From: Gemmatimonadota bacterium
Lineage (GTDB): Bacteria; JAAXHH01
DNA: 28,829 bases
Assembly: GCA_026713285.1 (NCBI GenBank)
Contig: JAPOOT010000483.1
Span: forward strand, 1 to 28,829
Direction: 5' to 3'
The notes beneath the pieces are model-generated. The model ran no database searches. It saw only the letters and a program-made list of their open reading frames with translations, and was not told where the DNA came from. The translations under genes were made by a program, and so were the position numbers. Shown here piece by piece: positions 22,209 through 28,829 of the stretch; the stretch's first letter is position 1, and every line of letters starts with the position of its first letter.

Positions 22209-23456
22209 CTATAATGCGGCTTTTATCGCATCGATGACCTGGCGGGGAGGCAATGTGCGCAGGCAAAGCGCGCCCCGGCTGTTCGTCGACGTGAGGGGTT
22301 CGTGTTCGCAAGTCATGAAACAACCTCGGCACGACAGGTAGTCCGGATGGGCGACGGTGCACAGATTCGTGAAGCCGTAGTCGTCGGGATAAGGAAAGAA
22401 ATATCCGAGATGGCTGTCCGGACATACACACACCGTCGTTGTCCCCAGCACCGTCGAGATATGGCTCAGTCCGGAATCCAGTCCGACAAACATGCGCGCC
22501 TCCCTGATCAACTTCATCGCCACGGTTAAACCGGTCTCGACGACGCGCACGCCCGGCAAGGCGGCCTGGTCCAGACCTGCGGCGGCGCCCGGCTCGACCA
22601 GCGCGACAAACCGCCGATCCGGAAACGCGCGGATTGTCTCCGCCCAGCATGACAACGGGTAGTCTTTCCTCCTGTTTGCGCTGGTGGGCTGCCAGGCCAC
22701 GAATTCACCCGGTTCGATCCCCAACTGTCGGCATTCCTCCGTCCCCCCTCCGACATGGCCAAGGTCCGGACGCCACTGCGCCCCATCATCCGGCTCGACA
22801 CCGCAGCGTTCCAACACTTGGCGGATGTAGTGGCCGTTGTGTGTCAACATATGGCCACCGGCGAAATCCGTATCCCGGTTTTCCCGGTCCACGTACTTCG
22901 GCACGATCTCGAAACCGGCCGGATAAGGCCGCTCCGGCGCCAGGTCTTTGCCCAGGTGGTATCCTTCGTATACAAACTTCCGTTCCGCCCGCGCGGAGGC
23001 CAGCAGGGCATCCAGGGTGAACAGGCCGCCGTAGAACGTGTGGATGTCCGTGATGAGGTATCGGAACGATCGGTTCGCCAAGCGGCCGAGCGACGCGGCG
23101 GGGACGTTGCCGAAGCCGGTATACCGCTCAAACGGTTCCGGGAACGGCAGGAAGACGTCGACATGCGGTTCGACGATCGGTTTCACGCTCGACCTTCCAA
23201 GGAACCAGACCGGACTGGGGTGAAACCACCGGCGCAACCATTTCAAATGCCCCGTGCTCAGAACCACGTCCCCGACGCGGCCCCACGCCAGATACAGCAC
23301 GGGCCTGGGTCCCGCCTCCACCGCGCGCGCAGCCCGGACCGCCCATCTCCGGCTCCTGCTACGCGATTTCCGGTTTCGGTATGCGAAGAAGATCCGGTAG
23401 GCGAGGTTGTTGAACTGTTTCCACATGGCTATTCGAGGCCGGGTCCGTCGTGCCAT
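22209..23456 (-). CDS. Glycosyltransferase family 9 (heptosyltransferase-like)
   Basis: A 415-residue GT-B glycosyltransferase resembling GT9 heptosyltransferases, which add ADP-heptose to the lipopolysaccharide core. The N-terminal domain has LYLAWGRVGDVVLSTGHLKWLRR, the family's Gly-Asp motif with the following helix. The C-terminal domain has FVAWQPTSANRRKDYPLSCW and MFVGLDSGLSHISTVLGT (H332), the nucleotide-sugar site. A Cys-rich stretch (SCRGCFMTCEHE) near the C-terminus is common in distant GT9 members. A basic segment (about 22-42: RNRKSRSRSRRW) precedes the fold and could bind membrane phospholipid. The start is uncertain: ATG at 23456 or at 23426, neither with a good ribosome-binding site. 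It is transcribed alone and diverges from the RND efflux operon. Confidence 0.82.
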   Translation of the reverse strand: MARRTRPRIAMWKQFNNLAYRIFFAYRNRKSRSRSRRWAVRAARAVEAGPRPVLYLAWGRVGDVVLSTGHLKWLRRWFHPSPVWFLGRSSVKPIVEPHVDVFLPFPEPFERYTGFGNVPAASLGRLANRSFRYLITDIHTFYGGLFTLDALLASARAERKFVYEGYHLGKDLAPERPYPAGFEIVPKYVDRENRDTDFAGGHMLTHNGHYIRQVLERCGVEPDDGAQWRPDLGHVGGGTEECRQLGIEPGEFVAWQPTSANRRKDYPLSCWAETIRAFPDRRFVALVEPGAAAGLDQAALPGVRVVETGLTVAMKLIREARMFVGLDSGLSHISTVLGTTTVCVCPDSHLGYFFPYPDDYGFTNLCTVAHPDYLSCRGCFMTCEHEPLTSTNSRGALCLRTLPPRQVIDAIKAAL

Positions 23457-23531
23457 CGGCCGATGGAATCTGCTTCGGCACGGACCGCGGTTTTATTGAA
23501 TGAAGGGCCTTCCCCGCTTGTATAGATGTAC

Positions 23532-23573
23532 TTGACAGGATTACCTGATATTACGTTATTGGGGCCGGCCCCA
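23532..23573 (+). promoter_or_regulatory. Candidate promoter/operator of the RND efflux operon
   Basis: A perfect -35 box TTGACA (23532-23537) lies upstream of the adaptor gene. At 17 nt the -10 position reads GTTATT (23555-23560), a poor match. Directly after it is a perfect 14-bp palindrome, TGGGGCCGGCCCCA (23560-23573), where a repressor would block initiation. RND operons are often controlled this way, but no regulator gene is adjacent. Confidence 0.35.
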
Positions 23574-23631
23574 CAAGTCGGTATTGACGGGCTGACACGG
23601 TACATGGCAGGAACACGAGGAGCAGTCATCG

Positions 23632-24699
23632 ATGATCACCCGCGTTTGGCAATGGTTCGGTTCGGCCGCATGCCTGGCAGGCGTACTGATGGCCGCGGGC
23701 TGTAGTGAAAGTGGCAGCGCCGCCAACGAAACGGCCGCCGTGAAGGAGACGCGGGCCGTGAACGTGGTTACCCGGGTCGTCCAGCCTCGGGAATTCATCA
23801 ATCACCTCCGGCTCGTGGGCGAGATCAAGCCGGCCCGGCGCGTCGTGGTGAGTATCGAAGCGACCGGATTGATTACGGAAATCGAGATTGAAAAAGGCGA
23901 GTCGGTTGCGCGGAACACCATACTCGCGAGGCTGGACGACGAATTGCTAAGAGCCGCGGCGGACGAAGCCGAAGCGGCGGTTAAAGCCAGCGACCTGGCC
24001 CTGCGCAATCAGAAAAGACTGTTTGAACAGAAGGCGCTTGCGGAGTCCGTGTACCTGGACACCCGGTACAGGAACGACATGGACCGGGCGCGGTACCAGC
24101 AGGCCCTGACATACCTTGGAAAAACGGTGATCCGGTCGCCGATCTCCGGCGTGGTGGACAGCCGTATGATGGAGGTGGGTGAACTGGCCACGCCCGGCCG
24201 GGAATTCGTGGAAGTGGTCGATATCGATCGGGTCAAAGTCGTGGCCGGCGTCCCCGAACGCCACCTGAAGCACGTCTCGGTGGGCACGCGCGCCGCACTG
24301 GCGTTCCCGGCCTATCCGGACGTCAGCGTGGAGGCGGACGTAACCTACGTCGGAACGACCCTGGATCCGGACAGCCGCACCGTACCGGTTGAGATCACGC
24401 TCGATAACCCCGATCACCTGCTGAAACCTGAAATGGCCGTAACGATTCGCGTCGTCAAAGATTATATCCCGGAAGCGATCGTCATTCCACAGGACGCGGT
24501 GATCGATACCGATCAGGGCCGGATCGTGTTCGTCGCGGACGGAAGCGTCGCGCGTTCCGTCCCGATTTCGCTGGGGTCGATTTCGGGGGACCAGGTGCTG
24601 GTATCGGATGGACTGACCGCCGGTGACACCCTGATTGTCGTCGGCCACCGGAATCTGGTGAACGGCGAGTCCATACAGGTCAGAGACGATAGAATGTAA
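23632..24699 (+). CDS. RND efflux periplasmic adaptor (membrane fusion protein), lipoprotein
   Basis: A 355-residue HlyD/AcrA-type adaptor. The N-terminus is a lipoprotein signal with lipobox LMAAGC (Cys at residue 24). Then come a barrel-sandwich half (LRLVGEIKPARRVVVSIEA and GLITEIEIEKGESVARN), a short helical hairpin (about 105-155), the second half motif (VIRSPISGVVDSRMMEVGEL), beta-barrel and membrane-proximal domains (VVPQDAV-like IVIPQDAVIDTDQGRIVFV). It should link the inner-membrane permease encoded 45 nt downstream to the TolC-like channel. GAGGAG lies about 10 nt before the ATG. The short hairpin suggests the adaptor may contact TolC differently from AcrA. The transported substrate is unknown. 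Confidence 0.93.
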   Translation: MITRVWQWFGSAACLAGVLMAAGCSESGSAANETAAVKETRAVNVVTRVVQPREFINHLRLVGEIKPARRVVVSIEATGLITEIEIEKGESVARNTILARLDDELLRAAADEAEAAVKASDLALRNQKRLFEQKALAESVYLDTRYRNDMDRARYQQALTYLGKTVIRSPISGVVDSRMMEVGELATPGREFVEVVDIDRVKVVAGVPERHLKHVSVGTRAALAFPAYPDVSVEADVTYVGTTLDPDSRTVPVEITLDNPDHLLKPEMAVTIRVVKDYIPEAIVIPQDAVIDTDQGRIVFVADGSVARSVPISLGSISGDQVLVSDGLTAGDTLIVVGHRNLVNGESIQVRDDRM

Positions 24700-24744
24700 A
24701 GCGATGGTGGCGTACACCACCGGCATCCACTGGAGTGTCATTCT

Positions 24745-27700
24745 TTGAGAGTTTCTGACCTCGCCATAAAAAACAAAATCAGCATCTTCGTCATGACCGT
24801 GGCCGTCATCTTCCTCGGTTTCATGTCCTACCTTACGCTCCCGCGCGAATCCACGCCTTCCATCACCATACCCATCGTGTTCGTCGCCACCCCCTACTTC
24901 GGGGTGTCTCCAGCGGACATAGAGAACCTGGTTACCCAGCCGATCGAGAAACACCTCGAAGAACTTGCCAACGTGAAGGAGATCTCCTCGACCTCCAGCG
25001 AAGGCATCTCGACGGTCGTGATCGAATTCGAGACCGACGTGGACATCAACAACGCGCTCCAGAAGGTGCGGGAAGAGGTCGACCTTGCGCGAGCCGAGAT
25101 CCCGGACGACGCGGAAGAATCAACCATCCGGGAAACCAACTTCGACGATATCCCGATTCTGGTGATCAACGTCGCCGGCACGCACAGCCTCGTGACGCTG
25201 AAGGATATCGCGGAAGACCTGGAACAGCGGATCGAGCAGATCGGAGGCGTACTGGACGTTACGGTCGCAGGCGGGTTGGAGAGGGAAGTCCAGGTCAACG
25301 TGGATCCGGACCGGATGGTGTATTACGGGCTGGAACTCGAAGATATCATCGATACGATCCGGCAGGAGAATCTCAACATGCCCGGCGGTTCGATCAAGAC
25401 CGGAACGCTGAGATACGCGGTCAGGGTGCCGGGCGAATTTACGACACCGGAAGAGATCGGAGGGCTGGTCATCAAGACCTTCAATCGTCAGCCCATCGCC
25501 ATCGGGGACGTGGCGGAGGTGCGGTTCGGGTTCAAGGAAGTATCCACCTACGCGCGGCTGGACGGACTGCCGTGTGTATCGCTGAATGTGCAGAAACGCA
25601 GCGGAGAGAACCTGATTCAAATAGCCGACGCCGTGAAGGAATTGCTGGACGAAGAACGGGAACGGTTGCCGAAGACCATCAACCTGGCCGTCCTGGCCGA
25701 CCAGTCGAAGGACATCAGGTCCATGATCAGCGACCTCGAGAACAACATCATCTCGGGGCTGATCCTGGTGGTCTGCGTACTGTTCATGTTCATGGGCGTG
25801 CGCAACGCGCTATTCGTGGCTATTGCGATTCCGCTGTCCATGCTGATCTCCTTCATCGTACTCGAGATCCTGGGCTACACCCTGAACATGGTCGTGTTGT
25901 TCAGCCTCATCCTGGCGCTGGGCATGCTCGTGGATAACGCCATCGTCATAGTCGAAAACATCTATCGCCACCGCGAGGAAGGCACTCCCCTGGTCCGCGC
26001 CGCGCGAGAGGGCGTGGGAGAGGTGGCGGTGCCGGTGTGCACTTCCACGCTGACCACGCTGTGCGCCTTCGCTCCCATGCTATTCTGGCCCGGCGTCATC
26101 GGTGATTTCATGAGCTACCTGCCCGCCACGCTGATCATCACGCTCTCGGCTTCCCTGTTCGTCGGTCTCATTATCAATCCTACCGTCTGTTCGGTTTTGC
26201 TCAGTGTGACCCGCAAACGCGAGGACCAACGCTGGCTGATGGTTCTGCGGCGCCGCTACAGCCGGTTTCTCATGTGGGCGCTTGCGCACAGGGCCGTGGT
26301 CATGCTGGTCACCTGCGCCTCGCTCTTCGGCATGATCGTACTCTACGCCGCGATCGGCAAGGGCGTGGAGTTCTTTCCCGAGACCGAACCCAACCAGGCG
26401 TATATCGACGTGAATTCGGCGATCGGCACCAAGCTGGACGTATCAAATGAAATCGTACGCCAGGCGGAGGATTACATCCGTGACGTGCCCGACATGAAAC
26501 AATACGTCGCCAGCGTAGGCGCGTCGCCGAATCCACAGGATTTCAGCGCCGCCGGCGGCGGCACGCCGCACAAGTCCAGGATCATCGTGGACTTCTTCGA
26601 ACGGCAGGACCGCACGCAGTCCTCTTTCCTGACCGTGGAAATGATCAGGCAAAGGATGGAACGTCTCATCGGCGCCGACGTGGAGATCATTACGCCTCAG
26701 GCCGGCCCGCCCACCGCGGCGCCCGTGAACATCGAATTCGTCGGGGAGGATTTCTCCGTGCTCGGCCGGCTTGCCGACGAGGCCATGCTGATGATCGAGA
26801 ACATACCTGGCCTGGTGGATCTCAAGGACGATTACGATTCGGGCAAGCCCGAACTCACGGTGGAAATCGATCGAGAACAGGCCGCGCTGCTAGAATTGAA
26901 CACGGCCAAGATCGCCCGCGCGGTGCGTACGGCCATCAATGGCACGGAAGCCTCCAAGTACAGAGTGGGGGAGGAAGAATACGATATCATAGTACGGTTC
27001 GCGGAACCCGAGCGATCCACATTCGCCGATCTGGAGAGAATCCACATCATCCACGATGACGAACTGGTCTCGCTCAGTTCCCTGGCGCAGACCCGCGTGG
27101 CCGGTGGGGTCGGATCCATCAAGCGGAAGGACCAGGAACGCGTGCTGACCATCGCGGGCGACGTGGAAGGCCGGCTGGCGAACGACGTGCTCGGGGACGT
27201 GCAGACCGCCCTCGCGGATCTGTCGATTCCAGAAGGATACAGCCTGCGGTACACCGGGGAAAACGTGGAACAGGACGAAGCCACCGACTTTTTATCCAAG
27301 GCCTTTATCATCGCCCTGATCCTGATTACGCTCGTGCTCGTCACGCAGTTCAATTCCGTCACGATGCCCATCATCATCATGATGTCCGTGGTGCTCTCGC
27401 TGATCGGCGTCCTTTTCGGATTGATTGTGACCGCGACCCCTTTCGGCATCATCATGACCGGCATCGGGGTGATCAGTCTGGCGGGCGTGGTGGTGAACAA
27501 CGCCATCGTGCTGATCGACTATATCCGAAAGCTGCGCAACCGGGGACTCCGCAAACGGGAAGCGATCGTCCAGGGAGGCGTTACCCGTCTGCGCCCCGTT
27601 TTGTTGACGGCCATGACCACGATACTTGGGCTCATACCCCTGACCACGGGGTTGAGTTTCAATTTCTGGACTTTGACCCTGGAAATCGGCGGAGAAAGTT

Positions 27701-27900
27701 CGCAGTGGTGGGGGCCCATGGGGGTGGCCGTGATTTTCGGCCTGGCCATTGCCACGGTGCTGACCCTGATCGTGGTTCCCGTGATGTATGACTTCATATC
27801 GGGATGGGCGGAACGGGGTGGTGGAGGTGGTGGAGAGGCAGAGGAAGAGCGCGGCCCGGATACCGGGGCCGCCGTGGAACAACCCGTGGCTGCGGTGTAA
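24745..27900 (+). CDS. RND-family efflux permease (AcrB/HAE1-like)
   Basis: A 1051-residue inner-membrane RND pump of usual length, with twelve helices and two large periplasmic loops. It starts SDLAIKNKISIFVMTVAVIF, the typical cytoplasmic lead into helix 1. The start codon is TTG with GGAG 9 nt upstream; the next ATG would cut into helix 1. Helix 4 carries LGMLVDNAIVIVENIYRHREEG with the proton-relay D397; the neighbouring residue is Asn, where AcrB has a second Asp. The second half has GVVVNNAIVLIDYIRKLRNRG, then RLRPVLLTAMTTILGLIPL. The C-terminus ends in a Gly6/Glu-rich tail. Lack of CusA-type Met or CzcA-type acidic signatures points to organic substrates rather than metals, though I cannot exclude metal. 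Confidence 0.95.
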   Translation: MRVSDLAIKNKISIFVMTVAVIFLGFMSYLTLPRESTPSITIPIVFVATPYFGVSPADIENLVTQPIEKHLEELANVKEISSTSSEGISTVVIEFETDVDINNALQKVREEVDLARAEIPDDAEESTIRETNFDDIPILVINVAGTHSLVTLKDIAEDLEQRIEQIGGVLDVTVAGGLEREVQVNVDPDRMVYYGLELEDIIDTIRQENLNMPGGSIKTGTLRYAVRVPGEFTTPEEIGGLVIKTFNRQPIAIGDVAEVRFGFKEVSTYARLDGLPCVSLNVQKRSGENLIQIADAVKELLDEERERLPKTINLAVLADQSKDIRSMISDLENNIISGLILVVCVLFMFMGVRNALFVAIAIPLSMLISFIVLEILGYTLNMVVLFSLILALGMLVDNAIVIVENIYRHREEGTPLVRAAREGVGEVAVPVCTSTLTTLCAFAPMLFWPGVIGDFMSYLPATLIITLSASLFVGLIINPTVCSVLLSVTRKREDQRWLMVLRRRYSRFLMWALAHRAVVMLVTCASLFGMIVLYAAIGKGVEFFPETEPNQAYIDVNSAIGTKLDVSNEIVRQAEDYIRDVPDMKQYVASVGASPNPQDFSAAGGGTPHKSRIIVDFFERQDRTQSSFLTVEMIRQRMERLIGADVEIITPQAGPPTAAPVNIEFVGEDFSVLGRLADEAMLMIENIPGLVDLKDDYDSGKPELTVEIDREQAALLELNTAKIARAVRTAINGTEASKYRVGEEEYDIIVRFAEPERSTFADLERIHIIHDDELVSLSSLAQTRVAGGVGSIKRKDQERVLTIAGDVEGRLANDVLGDVQTALADLSIPEGYSLRYTGENVEQDEATDFLSKAFIIALILITLVLVTQFNSVTMPIIIMMSVVLSLIGVLFGLIVTATPFGIIMTGIGVISLAGVVVNNAIVLIDYIRKLRNRGLRKREAIVQGGVTRLRPVLLTAMTTILGLIPLTTGLSFNFWTLTLEIGGESSQWWGPMGVAVIFGLAIATVLTLIVVPVMYDFISGWAERGGGGGGEAEEERGPDTGAAVEQPVAAV

Positions 27901-27932
27901 CCGGAAGCCAGAGAGTGATTCTGGAGGGTAAC

Positions 27933-28829
27933 ATGATTCGCGCCATGCTGAAAACACTGGTGTCCGTCGCATGCGCGACAAGCATCGCGTTCCCGTCTTC
28001 CGCCCAGCAGAATGATGAGATCGTGCTTACGCTCGACCGGGCGGTCGAACTCGCGCTGAAGAATAACGAATCCCTGTTGAGCACCAGGCTCGAAGAGGAC
28101 CGGGCGCGTGCGCGCGTGCGGGAAGCCTACTCCGAAGCGCTGCCCAAGTTGGATTTCAGCAGTACCGTTACGCGTAACTGGTCTCTGCCGGAGTTCAATT
28201 TCGGCGGCCAGACTTTCAAGGTGGGCACCGACAACGTGATCAACTTCGGACTCGATCTTTCCCAGACCATCTACCGGGGAGGACAGGTTGGCGCCGGCCT
28301 GAAGATGGCGCGTTACTTTCAGCAGATCTCCGAATCCAACACGGACCAGATGCGCGAAAACACTTTGCACCAGGTACGTAACGGGTTCTACGACGTCCTG
28401 CTGGCCGAAGCCATCGTAGAGGTCGCCACGGCGGCCTATGACCGCGCCGTGGCTCAGTACGAAGCCATACAGCGGTTCTACGAGGCCGGAACGGTGTCCG
28501 AATACGACGTGCTCAGGTCGAAGGTGGAGGTGACCAACGCCCACCCGCCGGTCACCCAGGCCAAAAACCGACTCGCCATTGCAAAAGCGGACCTCAAGCG
28601 CCTGATCGGGTTGCCGCGGCAGGTATCGATTCGATGTACCGGCAGTCTCGATGTGGACGTATCCGGTTTGCCGGGCGACATCGAATCGGCCGTGGCCGTG
28701 GCGCTGTCGAACCGTTCGGACCTTAAAGCCGCCCAACTGCAGGCCGCGATGAACGATGCGTCCATCCGGCTCGCCAGGGGCGAAAACCGTCCCGACGTAT
28801 CGCTTTCCGCCGGCTACCTCATGCAGGCC
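27933..28829 (+). CDS. TolC-family outer-membrane efflux channel (cut by right edge)
   Basis: The frame is open from the ATG at 27933 to the edge (299 residues). A signal peptide (MIRAMLKTLVSVACATSIAF, cleaved after SSA) is followed by the TolC-family start LTLDRAVELALKNNESLL. Helical heptads come next (RARARVREAYSEALPKLDFS), then a beta segment with GLDLSQTIYRGG, a helix with NGFYDVLLAEAIVEVA, YEAGTVSEYDVLRSKVEVTNA and LKRLIGLP. This is the first repeat of the 12-strand, 12-helix trimeric channel; the second begins (SNRSDLKAAQLQ) before the edge. GGAGGG lies upstream of the ATG, 32 nt after the permease stop. It completes a three-part RND pump with the two genes before it. Confidence 0.93.
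   Translation, partial: MIRAMLKTLVSVACATSIAFPSSAQQNDEIVLTLDRAVELALKNNESLLSTRLEEDRARARVREAYSEALPKLDFSSTVTRNWSLPEFNFGGQTFKVGTDNVINFGLDLSQTIYRGGQVGAGLKMARYFQQISESNTDQMRENTLHQVRNGFYDVLLAEAIVEVATAAYDRAVAQYEAIQRFYEAGTVSEYDVLRSKVEVTNAHPPVTQAKNRLAIAKADLKRLIGLPRQVSIRCTGSLDVDVSGLPGDIESAVAVALSNRSDLKAAQLQAAMNDASIRLARGENRPDVSLSAGYLMQA

Overview
The window reads as a chromosomal segment of a high-GC (about 60% by eye) Gram-negative bacterium. It carries a TolC-type outer-membrane channel, an RND tripartite pump, a heptosyltransferase-like glycosyltransferase and several Sec-exported periplasmic proteins. Two phytanoyl-CoA-dioxygenase (PhyH) genes, a two-domain esterase-like hydrolase and an Rsb/Spo-type partner switch suggest an uncultured lineage of the Latescibacterota/Poribacteria type. 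That placement is inference only. I see no rRNA, tRNA, IS element, CRISPR array or phage gene.

Layout. (1) 1-1372: two PhyH genes, one partial, diverge from an AT-rich spacer; the minus-strand one has three 14-bp repeats directly upstream of its Shine-Dalgarno site. (2) 1519-6905, plus strand: a five-gene signalling operon made of a STAS anti-anti-sigma protein, a response regulator with PP2C phosphatase, an RsbW-like kinase, a type-1 periplasmic binding protein (PBP) and a TorS-like histidine kinase. Two of the four junctions are ATGA overlaps and one gap is 8 nt. The order suggests a complete line from periplasmic ligand to partner switch, with no sigma factor in the window. (3) 16411 down to 6968, minus strand: a seven-gene membrane/metal cluster. 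It starts with a fusion of a His-rich SO_0444/ArsP-type permease to an SPFH (HflK-like) domain, followed by HflC-like and HflK-like SPFH proteins, a second PBP paralogous to the one in block 2, a 162-aa unknown membrane protein, a ZIP metal transporter and a CopA Cu(I) P-type ATPase. The two PBP-containing operons converge at about 6.9 kb. (4) 16827-22088, plus strand: the ATP-grasp (DUF404/407), alpha-E and transglutaminase trio, coupled to a two-domain alpha/beta hydrolase. (5) 22209-23456, minus: a GT9 glycosyltransferase. (6) 23632 to the right edge: an RND efflux operon of adaptor lipoprotein, permease and TolC-like channel (cut by the edge).

The strongest candidate for an undescribed system is block 3, possibly wired to block 2. 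Three SPFH scaffolds, one covalently fused to a metal permease, share an operon with an orphan PBP, a small membrane protein and two further metal transporters. The sister PBP sits next to a sensor kinase that probably feeds a partner switch. Neither PBP has an ABC permease or ATPase nearby, so both are more likely sensors than importers.
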